Virus record (IMG/VR): IMGVR_UViG_3300017593_000524
Coordinates: 1 to 30,198 of that record
From: a virus
DNA: 30,198 nucleotides
Strand: one strand, 5' to 3'
The position numbers and the translations under genes are program-made. The first letter of the stretch is position 1, and each line of letters begins with the position of its first letter. Below, one piece after another: positions 14,411 through 19,619 of this stretch. The notes under the pieces are model-generated. The model had not been told where the DNA came from. It worked only from the letters and a program-made list of their open reading frames with translations, and ran no database searches.

Positions 14411-14577
14411 TTCTTTTCCCCGTTCCATATCTTCTTCGCTCCGCTGAACACCGATTTCGCCAGCGTGTATATTATCCATAAGACTACTAAAGTGACCAAA
14501 ATGCTCCCCGTTGAATCCAATAAGTGCAGTCCTATCTCTCCAAATGCTTTAATTATACTTATAGTTCCTTCTAACAT
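14407..14577 (-). CDS. Single-pass membrane microprotein, 56 aa
   Basis: From the ATG at 14577 the protein reads MLEGTISIIKAFGEIGLHLL then a hydrophobic stretch (SILVTLVVLWIIYTLA, residues 30-45) and a basic end (SVFSGAKKIWNGEKK). A GGTGAGG ribosome binding site lies just upstream, directly after the three-hairpin RNA candidate. It could be a holin-like or membrane regulatory peptide. Its start codon lies 20 nt beyond the last hairpin of that RNA, so its translation may be affected by the structure. Confidence 0.55.
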   Translation of the reverse strand: MLEGTISIIKAFGEIGLHLLDSTGSILVTLVVLWIIYTLAKSVFSGAKKIWNGEKK

Positions 14578-14596
14578 TATGCCTCACCTTTTTTTT

Positions 14597-14698
14597 GCGG
14601 GAGTTCCACCCGCCACCCGTCTGGAAGGTTGGCGCTTCGCCTTCCTTCATACGGTCTCTCACTTCCCCCGTTCAGCCGTGACTGAGCGGGATTGGAAG
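14597..14698 (-). ncRNA. GC-rich three-hairpin structured RNA candidate
   Basis: A strikingly GC-rich 102-base island between two genes on the minus strand. Read on minus: hairpin 1 has CTTCC pairing GGAAG outside CCCG pairing CGGG and TCAG pairing CTGA (loop TCACGG). Hairpin 2 has ACC pairing GGT and GT pairing AC outside GAAGG pairing CCTTC, symmetric AA/AA, then GGCG pairing CGCC with loop AAG. Hairpin 3 is GCGGG pairing CCCGC with a seven-base loop TGGAACT. About 70% of bases pair. It does not fit tRNA, RNase P, SRP or group II domain V. It could be an intercistronic element, riboswitch-like leader or separate small RNA. The pairs are seen; the function is unknown. Confidence 0.6.
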
Positions 14699-14700
14699 AA

Positions 14701-15057
14701 TCAAAAATCAAAAACAAAACCATGTTCAAGTAATATTTGTTCTGCTATTTCTTTTGTTTCCCTTGAACCAACCACCTCTGCTTCTAATTTGTCGTAGGAA
14801 ATATCCATATCTATTTTCATGATTTCTTTCATTCCTCTTGGACTCACTAAATCTATATAATAGACGATTTCTCTAGCGGCGTAGCCATCTCTGTCGTTCC
14901 AGGTAGGATTTCCATTAGATTGGAACTCCCTAATAATGCTTCTTACATCGTAGCCTGCTTTTTTCAAGCGGGCTATGATTTCTTGAACAGGAGCGTCGTC
15001 GCTCCCCACTTGCAAAGACAGGAAATCCTCCACCAAAAAGCCGTGCATCTCTCTCAT
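14701..15057 (-). CDS. Hypothetical protein, 118 aa
   Basis: A good GGTGAT ribosome binding site precedes the ATG at 15057, and the gene overlaps the stop of the preceding one by four bases. The protein is mixed alpha/beta: LQVGSDDAPVQEIIARLKKA, IIREFQSNGNPTWNDRDGYA, IVYYIDLVSPRGMKEIMKID, AEVVGSRETKEIAEQILLEH. The repeated beta-alpha units suggest a compact two-domain fold of ferredoxin type. No cysteines or catalytic motifs. No family recognised. It is the last gene before the three-hairpin RNA. Confidence 0.6.
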   Translation of the reverse strand: MREMHGFLVEDFLSLQVGSDDAPVQEIIARLKKAGYDVRSIIREFQSNGNPTWNDRDGYAAREIVYYIDLVSPRGMKEIMKIDMDISYDKLEAEVVGSRETKEIAEQILLEHGFVFDF

Positions 15058-15245
15058 TTTTCATCACCTTTCTCTAAAATTTCTATCAGTTTCTCTGCGT
15101 CTAAAATATATCCGCTCCCTGTTTTCTCCCCATATTTTTTCATAATTTGGTCGAATTTTTTTATGGCTTCGGCCTTCTCAAAACTTGAAAAAAAATCCGC
15201 CAAAGCCCGGTCTCCTTCTCCTTTCTTTATCCTTCTCATTCTCAT
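15054..15245 (-). CDS. Small helical protein, 63 aa
   Basis: Starts at the ATG at 15245 (MRMRRIKKGEGDRALADFFS); the N-terminus is basic, the rest helical (FEKAEAIKKFDQIMKKYGEK, LDAEKLIEILEKGDEK). A TATA element (minus ACTATAAATA, 15265-15274) lies about 25 nt before the ATG. It is the first gene of a small operon with the 118-aa gene. It may be a small regulator or an inhibitor of a host protein, but I see no specific signature. Confidence 0.55.
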   Translation of the reverse strand: MRMRRIKKGEGDRALADFFSSFEKAEAIKKFDQIMKKYGEKTGSGYILDAEKLIEILEKGDEK

Positions 15246-15264
15246 ATATATAAATGTTTTTAAA

Positions 15265-15274
15265 ATATTTATAG
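15265..15274 (-). promoter_or_regulatory. TATA box for the 15054-15245 operon
   Basis: ACTATAAATA on the minus strand, about 20-30 nt before the ATG at 15245. Confidence 0.45.
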
Positions 15275-15297
15275 TTTTATTTTCTTGAATATCTTTG

Positions 15298-15329
15298 AAA
15301 TTTTAAAGGTATTCGCGGATTTAAAATTT
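15298..15329. repeat. Perfect AT-rich inverted repeat in an intergenic gap
   Basis: Arms AAATTTTAAA (15298-15307) and TTTAAAATTT (15320-15329) are perfect reverse complements around a 12-base spacer GGTATTCGCGGA. It lies in the 123-bp gap between the 15369-15671 gene end and the promoter at 15265. It could be an operator, an origin-like element or an mRNA-end hairpin. Confidence 0.6.
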
Positions 15330-15368
15330 TTAACTTTAGGAATTTTTATATTTTTTGGTATTTCTAAT

Positions 15369-15671
15369 TCACAATACGAGGCTATTCTTCTTTTGAACTC
15401 TTTTCTTCAGGTAATTGGGAACTTTCACAAATTTCGTATTTTGGGCCTTTGCCGACAATTTTTCTCCCTTCCAGCAGTTTTCACAAATGTAATGGTTTTT
15501 GTAGCCTTCTCTCCAGAATATGTCGTGATAGTATTCCTCTCCCGCTTTGATAATTTTATGGCATTCTCCACATTGTTTTGAGGTGGTTGCTATCCTCTTC
15601 TCCACTTTCTCCCTTGCTTTGCGTCTCTTCTCTTTTTGGTCCCAATATATCCAAACAATTTTCTTGTTCAT
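15369..15671 (-). CDS. Zinc-binding protein, 100 aa
   Basis: Basic N-terminus (KEKRRKAREKVEKRI), then a four-Cys motif: CGECHKIIKAGEEYYHD (residues 34-50) and YICENCWKGEK (about 60-70), the arrangement of a treble-clef or LIM-like zinc domain of the type seen near HNH or DksA-like proteins. The rest is basic. The DNA/RNA-binding role is inferred. It starts right after the stop of the regulator at 15673-16038 (the two genes are separated by one base), so both are expressed from the same promoter. The U-rich gap follows. Confidence 0.6.
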   Translation of the reverse strand: MNKKIVWIYWDQKEKRRKAREKVEKRIATTSKQCGECHKIIKAGEEYYHDIFWREGYKNHYICENCWKGEKLSAKAQNTKFVKVPNYLKKRVQKKNSLVL

Positions 15672-15672
15672 T

Positions 15673-16038
15673 TTAGTAAATTGTTTCTTCCAGTTTTTGA
15701 ATTATATAGTCCTGTAAAGATTTTCCTTCTTTGATTGCCTTTATTTCCAAATCCTCCTTGAAATTCTCTGATATTTCTAATATAATCCTCTCTTTTATGT
15801 CTTTCCTCAACCTCCAATACCCGTACATGTTTTTTATCACCAGATTTTTGCTTGCCAAGTGATTAAGCAAATGGCTGACGGACACAGGATGATAACCGGT
15901 TATTTGTGCCAAATTCTTGATTTTGTATCCTGTCTTGTTTTGCTCCAATTTTTGCAGAATTATGACTTCTGCCTGCGTAAGCCCTTCATAACCCTTCCAC
16001 ACATAATTGTCTTTAGGTCTTCCGTTCTTCTTCTCCAT
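15673..16038 (-). CDS. Regulator with winged helix and C-terminal ribbon-helix-helix-like segment
   Basis: 121 residues. Residues 15-70 form a MarR/archaeal winged helix: YEGLTQAEVIILQKLEQNKT, ITGYHPVSVSHLLNHLASKN, wing NMYGYWRLRKDI. The last 30 residues (DLEIKAIKEGKSLQDYIIQK) read like a ribbon-helix-helix or arc-type end. Having two possible DNA-binding elements in 121 residues is unusual. The TATA box (16058-16068) lies about 25 nt from the ATG and overlapping palindromes lie just upstream (16080-16094), suggesting self-regulation. The genes before and after are small, so this may be a switch regulator of the virus. Confidence 0.65.
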   Translation of the reverse strand: MEKKNGRPKDNYVWKGYEGLTQAEVIILQKLEQNKTGYKIKNLAQITGYHPVSVSHLLNHLASKNLVIKNMYGYWRLRKDIKERIILEISENFKEDLEIKAIKEGKSLQDYIIQKLEETIY

Positions 16039-16057
16039 ATTATTATTATTTTATTAT

Positions 16058-16068
16058 TATATATAAAA
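16058..16068 (-). promoter_or_regulatory. TATA box of the regulator gene
   Basis: TTTATATATAA on the minus strand, centred 25 nt before the ATG at 16038, so the mRNA would be leaderless. Confidence 0.6.
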
Positions 16069-16079
16069 CTTTATTAACA

Positions 16080-16094
16080 AAGTTAACTTAAGTT
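16080..16094. promoter_or_regulatory. Overlapping palindromes upstream of the regulator TATA box
   Basis: AAGTTAACTT (16080-16089) and AACTTAAGTT (16085-16094) are both perfect 10-base palindromes sharing five bases. They lie 12 bases upstream of the TATA box, where an activator or BRE-competing repressor would bind. The 138-bp gap (16039-16176) otherwise holds AT-repeat DNA (AATAATA runs on both sides), no gene. Confidence 0.5.
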
Positions 16095-16176
16095 TCCTTT
16101 TTGTTTTTTTTAGTTAAATTGCACTCTATTAAGAAAAATAATATATAATAATAATATAATAATAAAAAGTAAGTAT

Positions 16177-16422
16177 TCAATAGTTCTTCTTTATTGTTTC
16201 CCCGTAATCTGCTTCTCTTATTAGATTCTCCCTTACTTTAAAGGTCCTTCCGCAGAACAAACACCTCTTAGTCTTTCTTGGGTTAATTCTCTTATTACGA
16301 GGAATATAGGACTGGACACGGGAGCAGAATGGACATTTCAAAAAGAACTTATACTTTAATAATTTGCCGAACTGCTCGGGTTTCCTCACCATAGTCTTTT
16401 CTTCCGGTAATACCTCCTCCAC
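16177..16422 (-). CDS. Zinc-ribbon protein, 81 aa
   Basis: Residues 33-60 hold a zinc ribbon: KCPFCSRVQSYIPRNKRINP then RCLFCGRTFKVREN, two CxxC pairs 17 residues apart. N- and C-terminal parts are charged (MEEVLPEEKTMVRKPEQFGK; READYGETIKKNY). Such ribbons are common in archaeal viruses and bind DNA, RNA or RNA polymerase. It overlaps the previous micro-gene by 37 bases and ends the operon that begins at 18253. The exact target is unknown. Confidence 0.65.
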   Translation of the reverse strand: MEEVLPEEKTMVRKPEQFGKLLKYKFFLKCPFCSRVQSYIPRNKRINPRKTKRCLFCGRTFKVRENLIREADYGETIKKNY

Positions 16423-16496
16423 TCCGGTTTTTTGGCTTTCTCCATCGCCATCAGGAGCCTCTGCTCCCTTTTTGTTAGTGTTTTCACTTTTCTCAT
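16386..16496 (-). CDS. Very basic micro-protein, 36 aa
   Basis: From the ATG at 16496: MRKVKTLTKREQRLLMAMEK then AKKPEWRRYYRKKRLW and a stop at 16386. Net charge is very high, with a helical N-half. It overlaps the previous gene by four bases and the next start by 37 bases, consistent with translational coupling. Could bind nucleic acid or a host factor. Short length keeps confidence moderate. Confidence 0.45.
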   Translation of the reverse strand: MRKVKTLTKREQRLLMAMEKAKKPEWRRYYRKKRLW

Positions 16497-16924
16497 ATTA
16501 ATCTGTAATTTTCCTTTTTGAACCTCTCGAAGTCCTTGTTTTCTATCATCTTTTTTACCTCCTCTCTCCATTTGAGAAGGTCCTCTTTCTGTTGGGACAA
16601 GACCTTCATCGTTTTGTTTATGTGGGCTATCTTGAAATCCGTGAGGTCTAACTCTTTTCTCATTGTGTTTAGTTTCTCTGATATAGGGGTCTTTTCGAAT
16701 TCTTTGATTCTTTTTTTGATTTGCGTGTTCAGGAGTTTTCTGTTCTCCTGCTCCTTTTTTTTGATGGTCTCGACTATTTTGCCGTTTTCAATCAGGTAGT
16801 AGGATTCCGTGCATGGGTTGTAAATTTCTTTTACCTTGTTAGGAAAATATTTCCCGACAATCTGTTTGATTTGCTCATACGATAGTTTTTTTAGTTCCAT
16901 GTCTGAAGATTTTGCTTCAGTCAT
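16493..16924 (-). CDS. Coiled-coil hypothetical protein, 143 aa
   Basis: The start chosen is the ATG at 16924 (MTEAKSSDMELKK), which overlaps the stop of the previous gene (ATGACTGA), while the longer form would start inside it. Residues 10-30 (LSYEQIKQIVGKYFPNKVKE) and 34-45 (CTESYYLIENGKIV) form a small domain; residues 50-143 are a charged coiled coil (KKEQENRKLLNTQIKKRIKE, VLSQQKEDLLKWREEVKKMI). No membrane segment. Function unknown; the operon of very small genes suggests accessory or host-takeover functions. Confidence 0.6.
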   Translation of the reverse strand: MTEAKSSDMELKKLSYEQIKQIVGKYFPNKVKEIYNPCTESYYLIENGKIVETIKKKEQENRKLLNTQIKKRIKEFEKTPISEKLNTMRKELDLTDFKIAHINKTMKVLSQQKEDLLKWREEVKKMIENKDFERFKKENYRLI

Positions 16925-17186
16925 TTTCAGCACCAATCTTAAAACAAATATCTGTAACTGGAATTGAAGAAAGAATCTCTCCTTCTTTGAGTTCATAACC
17001 TTCTTCTGACGTGAAAAACAAGTGAATTGTTTTTGTCAAATCATCGTATCTCAAATCGATAAATTGAGCGTCTTTTGGAAGCGGATTAAGGATTTTGAAG
17101 TAATGCGAATCGTCTTTTAAAGACTCTGTAAAAACTTTCGTACAAATCACCACATGAATGAACCGACACGCTTTTTTTTCACTCAT
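16917..17186 (-). CDS. Hypothetical protein, 89 aa
   Basis: Starts at the ATG at 17186 (MSEKKACRFIHVV), preceded by GGTGATAG as ribosome binding site, not at the in-frame ATG 15 bases upstream. Mixed alpha/beta (FIHVVICTKVF, DAQFIDLRYDDLTKTIHLFF, EILSSIPVTDICFKIG). AT-richer than the structural genes. It overlaps both neighbours by eight bases. No family recognised. Confidence 0.55.
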   Translation of the reverse strand: MSEKKACRFIHVVICTKVFTESLKDDSHYFKILNPLPKDAQFIDLRYDDLTKTIHLFFTSEEGYELKEGEILSSIPVTDICFKIGAEND

Positions 17187-17460
17187 TTTCTCTATCACCA
17201 TTATTAAATTTAATTCTTTTCAACATTAAACCATAAGGTTTTTTGACAAGCACAAAATCTTTATCAATATCATCATCATTTACTGCCACGCGTATGCCAA
17301 AAATGCTGTGAGGAAATTCAAACTTATAAATTAAGTTGGCTTCTCTCATTATTTCCTTCAGCGTTGCTTCACTAAAACAAAAACAAACAATATTGTAACC
17401 TCTCTCTAAATGTTTGTTAATTTCACTGGCTATTTGTATTCTCAAAGAGTTTTCATTCAT
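17179..17460 (-). CDS. Hypothetical protein, 93 aa
   Basis: GGTGAGAG precedes the ATG at 17460, and the gene overlaps the previous stop by four bases. Pattern: LRIQIASEINKHLERG, YNIVCFCFSEATLKEIMREA, FEFPHSIFGIRVAVNDDD, FVLVKKPYGLMLKRIKF. Alternating strands and helices suggest a small ferredoxin-like or thioredoxin-like fold. CFCF (residues 25-28) is a vicinal Cys pair but not CxxC. No family recognised. Confidence 0.55.
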   Translation of the reverse strand: MNENSLRIQIASEINKHLERGYNIVCFCFSEATLKEIMREANLIYKFEFPHSIFGIRVAVNDDDIDKDFVLVKKPYGLMLKRIKFNNGDRENE

Positions 17461-17924
17461 TGTCTCTCACCTTCCTTTAAAACATCAGAAAACCATTTTT
17501 TGATTTTCCGTCGAACTTCATTTAGTGTTTGCCCTATTGCAACACAGATTATGCAATCATCATTTCCACCCTCTTCACGATGATGCACACATCCATAACT
17601 TAAATTGATTTCATCAAGCAATCCCTGAACTGCGGATTTGACATCTTTAAAATCAAATACTCTATCATCTCCATTTGCCTCAGGAAACCATTTTTTGATT
17701 TTCTGTTTAATCTCGTATTGTAAATCTAAAAGAGTTTTATTTGTTAATTCTATTTTATCTATATCTTCAAGCAATCCCTGAACTGCGGATTTAATTCGTT
17801 GCTTAAGTTTATTTATAGTTAATTCAATTGCTCTATCTATATCAGCATAAACTTTAACTGATAAATCTTCTTTTACCCATTTTTTAATCTTATTTTTTTC
17901 CAAATCCAAAGGTTTTTCAGTCAT
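17457..17924 (-). CDS. Internally duplicated protein with Cys/His cluster, 155 aa
   Basis: Start at the ATG at 17924 (MTEKPLDLEKNKIKKW). The motif IKKW occurs three times, and SAVQGLL twice 51 residues apart (IKSAVQGLLEDID, VKSAVQGLLDEIN). The DNA has a perfect 26-base direct repeat at 17614-17639 and 17767-17792, period 153 bases, so the duplication is recent and in frame. After the second copy comes YGCVHHREEGGNDDCIIC, a C-x-H-H-CxxC cluster that could bind a metal. The gene overlaps both neighbours. Unknown family; perhaps an anti-host or structural adaptor with modular growth. Confidence 0.65.
   Translation of the reverse strand: MTEKPLDLEKNKIKKWVKEDLSVKVYADIDRAIELTINKLKQRIKSAVQGLLEDIDKIELTNKTLLDLQYEIKQKIKKWFPEANGDDRVFDFKDVKSAVQGLLDEINLSYGCVHHREEGGNDDCIICVAIGQTLNEVRRKIKKWFSDVLKEGERQ
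17614..17792. repeat. Direct repeat of 26 bases, period 153
   Basis: TCAAGCAATCCCTGAACTGC plus GGATTT occurs at 17614-17639 and again at 17767-17792. Both copies lie in frame inside the 17457-17924 gene. Confidence 0.85.
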
Positions 17925-18111
17925 TTTCAAAATATTTTGTTACAAAATTTTTAAGCAAATCAATGTCAATGATTTTAGCATACTTATTGATGTTTTTCGT
18001 TAATTCATAGTCTTCAAGTGTTTGCATAATAAATTCATCTATATCTTCTATTTCGAGCAGTCTTTCTAACAAATTAAGAATTATTATATCTTGTGTTTTA
18101 GTTTCACTCAT
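17917..18111 (-). CDS. Small acidic helical protein, 64 aa
   Basis: ATG at 18111 (MSETKTQDIIILNLLERLLE) after GGTGAGAG. The protein is helical and acidic (IEDIDEFIMQTLEDYELTKN, IIDIDLLKNFVTKYFEND). It overlaps the upstream and downstream genes by eight bases (start codon embedded in the previous stop). Size and charge recall anti-CRISPR or DNA-mimic-like viral proteins, but no signature supports that. Confidence 0.55.
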   Translation of the reverse strand: MSETKTQDIIILNLLERLLEIEDIDEFIMQTLEDYELTKNINKYAKIIDIDLLKNFVTKYFEND

Positions 18112-18253
18112 TTTCTCTCACCTTAATCCTTTTAACTGAATTGTCTTTACCTAATAAGAGAATATCCGTTACTAAATGCTCTTTGTCAAAGTCGTTCATC
18201 TCATTAATTATTTTTAATTCTTCTTCCATATCTTTCAATTTTTTCTCAGTCAT
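18104..18253 (-). CDS. Small leading protein of the 16-18 kb operon, 49 aa
   Basis: From the ATG at 18253 the translation is MTEKKLKDMEEELKIINEMN, then DFDKEHLVTDILLLGKDNSV, KRIKVRENE and TGA at 18104. GGTGAGAG precedes the start. The start lies 20 nt beyond the closing stem of the structured leader, so initiation may be controlled by that RNA. Helical, charged, no family recognised. It could also serve as a leader peptide for the downstream genes. Confidence 0.5.
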   Translation of the reverse strand: MTEKKLKDMEEELKIINEMNDFDKEHLVTDILLLGKDNSVKRIKVRENE

Positions 18254-18272
18254 TTTCTCTCACCTTCTCCCC

Positions 18273-18358
18273 CAGCCCTCTGCAGTATGGCTCAAGGAAG
18301 TTTCTCCAAGAGCAGGCACCCACAAGGTATTCCCCTGGAGAGACTACCGCGAGGGCTG
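18273..18358 (-). ncRNA. Structured 5' leader RNA (riboswitch-like or small RNA)
   Basis: On minus the element is closed by a perfect eight-pair stem: CAGCCCTC (18358-18351) with GAGGGCTG (18280-18273), extended by CCC pairing GGG. Inside is a second stem (TCTC pairing GAGA, then CAGG pairing CCTG, with ACC pairing GGT at the tip) followed by a single-stranded CTTCCTTGAGCCATACTGCA. It lies 33 bases downstream of the TATA box of an early-type promoter and just before the GGTGAGAG of the first gene. It is GC-rich in an AT-rich background. It matches no riboswitch class I know. The stems are seen; regulatory role is inferred from position. Confidence 0.6.
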
Positions 18359-18392
18359 TTTGGGAAATCCATAAATAATCTTAATTTCCCAA

Positions 18393-18410
18393 TATAAAAA
18401 ACAATATAAA
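18393..18410 (-). promoter_or_regulatory. Early-type promoter element, copy 3, upstream of the structured leader
   Basis: TTTATATTGTTTTTTATA on the minus strand, the 16-base element of 11179 and 12375 plus two T. It lies five bases from the end of the preceding gene. Transcription would start near 18370, giving a leader of about 115 nt before the ATG at 18253. Confidence 0.65.
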
Positions 18411-18415
18411 CAAAA

Positions 18416-18487
18416 CTAAACCTTTTTGGATTTCCTCCTTCTCCTTTGCAGGGCTTTCTCTATTCTCTTGAACTCCTTGTTGTCCAT
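18416..18487 (-). CDS. Basic micro-ORF, 23 aa
   Basis: MDNKEFKRIEKALQRRRRKS then KKV and TAG, starting two bases after the stop of the 75-aa winged-helix gene. It is strongly basic. It sits in-operon and ends right before the early-type promoter. With only 23 codons the support is weak; it may be untranslated 3' sequence. Confidence 0.3.
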   Translation of the reverse strand: MDNKEFKRIEKALQRRRRKSKKV

Positions 18488-18489
18488 GT

Positions 18490-18717
18490 TCAGATTTTCT
18501 CCATATACTCTATTCCCTTCCTTGTGATTTTGTAGCAATGTGCGGAGTCCCTCTCTGCGAGACCCGATATTTCCAACAAGTCGTAATACATCTCCTCCTT
18601 TAAGGTTGCGTATCTTTTTTTCTTTGATTTGTGGCCTTCGTATAGGTCCGACAGGCAAGACCAGGTTTTCAAGTATATCGCTTTCAGTATGTCCCTCTCA
18701 AACTCTTTTTTTATCAT
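18490..18717 (-). CDS. Small winged-helix protein, 75 aa
   Basis: Start at the ATG at 18717 (MIKKEFERDILKAIY), overlapping the stop of the previous gene (ATGA). The pattern (EFERDILKAIYLKTWSCLSD, TLKEEMYYDLLEISGLAERD, CYKITRKGIEYMEKI) has the terminal TRKGxEY motif of PadR/MarR-type winged helices and a compact helix-turn-helix. Likely DNA-binding regulator of 75 residues. Confidence 0.65.
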   Translation of the reverse strand: MIKKEFERDILKAIYLKTWSCLSDLYEGHKSKKKRYATLKEEMYYDLLEISGLAERDSAHCYKITRKGIEYMEKI

Positions 18718-18860
18718 AATTTTTTTTCGAAGATAAATATATTGATTTCTCTCTCCAAATTTTGTAGTCTGTGTTTCTTTACACACTCTTTGCATTTTTC
18801 ACATTCCTCGTAAATTTTTCCGCATATTCCACACCGATATCTGATTTCATTTTTTGTCAT
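18714..18860 (-). CDS. Zinc-ribbon micro-protein, 48 aa
   Basis: Translation from the ATG at 18860: MTKNEIRYRCGICGKIYEEC then EKCKECVKKHRLQ and a helical end. The cysteines are CGIC (10-13) and CEKCKEC (20-26), a knuckle resembling a rubredoxin-like or short zinc ribbon. It overlaps the previous stop by 14 bases and the next start by four, typical of this operon. Function unknown; ribbon-bearing micro-proteins recur in this genome. Confidence 0.6.
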   Translation of the reverse strand: MTKNEIRYRCGICGKIYEECEKCKECVKKHRLQNLEREINIFIFEKKL

Positions 18861-19002
18861 ACTTAACAGGAAAGACTATTTTGTGTATGCTGTCCAGGTA
18901 TTCATACTCTTTTTGGGAGATATCGTATCTCTGCTGGAATTCTATCCTCCCGTCCTCGTGCTTGACCTCAAAAATCACCATCGGGTATCTTCTCTCTTCC
19001 AT
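18847..19002 (-). CDS. Small hypothetical protein, 51 aa
   Basis: The start at 19002 (MEERRYPMVIFEVKHEDGRI) is preferred, because the longer form would run out of frame through the 53-aa gene before it. Remainder: EFQQRYDISQKEYEYLDSIH, KIVFPVKYDKK. Strand-rich then helical. No family recognised. It overlaps the previous gene by 35 bases. Confidence 0.5.
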   Translation of the reverse strand: MEERRYPMVIFEVKHEDGRIEFQQRYDISQKEYEYLDSIHKIVFPVKYDKK

Positions 19003-19129
19003 AATTGTTTTTGTTTTGGGAACATAAAACGGAGTAATAGGCGAGCAGAGTGGCCTCGTAGTTCGAGCATCCATCCTTGATATATTCTTCCCTAATTCTG
19101 TAATAAGCGACCAGACCCTCACTTGCCAT
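18968..19129 (-). CDS. Small hypothetical protein, 53 aa
   Basis: From the ATG at 19129: MASEGLVAYYRIREEYIKDG then CSNYEATLLAYYSVLCSQNK and NNYGREKIPDGDF, stop. It overlaps the HNH gene by 11 bases (its ATG lies inside GAATGGCAAGTGA), and its frame is open while the other reading of the same DNA is less protein-like. Helical. No family recognised. The operon context and coupled start support it. Confidence 0.45.
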   Translation of the reverse strand: MASEGLVAYYRIREEYIKDGCSNYEATLLAYYSVLCSQNKNNYGREKIPDGDF

Positions 19130-19619
19130 TCTCTTTCCCCTCCGGATACAAATCGTTTGGGTGGTTCTTCAGATAATTGTAGGTTCTCGTTCTCGCCACT
19201 ATTTTAAGTATCTCGTCCCACTCGTCCTGCCAATACGGAACTCCCTCTCTTGCCAAAGCATGATGTCTTTCAAGCATGTTGTCGTAGGACTCCTTGTCCC
19301 ACTTGTAGTGCCTTCGGGCTATTATTCCCAAGTCCGGGTGTATGTATTCCGTGTGGTGGTAGTGGCAGAGGGTTATTAGGTTTTCTGGGTGGTTTACCTG
19401 CTTCTCGTCCCACTTCAGATACTCATAGGCATAATAAGCCGGAACAATGTGGTGGACTTCTAACCTATGATTGCTTCTGCATTTCTCCGCCATATCTTTA
19501 TCAACATCAATAAACTGGCATTGGTAGTTGTCTCTCCTCAATACCCACTTCCTCTGTTCCGGGGTTTCCCGCGGGTATTTTTTTCGTTTGTATTTCCCCC
19601 TTCTAATTTTCTTTGACAT
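19119..19619 (-). CDS. HNH endonuclease
   Basis: 166 residues. The N-terminus is basic (KKIRRGKYKRKKYPRE). The HNH core reads WVLRRDNYQCQFIDVDKD, RSNHRLEVHHIVPAYY and HPENLITLCHYHHTEY, with the catalytic HH followed by N and the final H of the His-Asn-His fold. One zinc-ribbon-like Cys pair is degenerate (QCQ, KCRS, LC). The C-terminal 60 residues are helical and aromatic. HNH enzymes nick or cut DNA; in viruses they act in packaging or as homing endonucleases. It lies far from TerL, so a homing or recombination role is more likely. Its start overlaps the previous stop. Confidence 0.85.
   Translation of the reverse strand: MSKKIRRGKYKRKKYPRETPEQRKWVLRRDNYQCQFIDVDKDMAEKCRSNHRLEVHHIVPAYYAYEYLKWDEKQVNHPENLITLCHYHHTEYIHPDLGIIARRHYKWDKESYDNMLERHHALAREGVPYWQDEWDEILKIVARTRTYNYLKNHPNDLYPEGKENGK

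Noticed and set aside
14620-14655. Group II intron domain V
   Set aside because: The ACCGTATGAAGG part looks similar at first, but the AGC triad and the two-base bulge are not in place and no reverse transcriptase or other intron domain is nearby.
14579-14700. A tRNA gene in the GC-rich island
   Set aside because: The 5-bp/7-base hairpin lacks the TTCRANY T-loop, there is no seven-pair acceptor stem closing the element and no anticodon arm in the right order.
14579-14700. Plus-strand peptide starting MPHLFFAGVPPATRLEG
   Set aside because: It reads through the hairpins in the opposite direction to every other gene, with no ribosome binding site; the pairing explains the sequence better.
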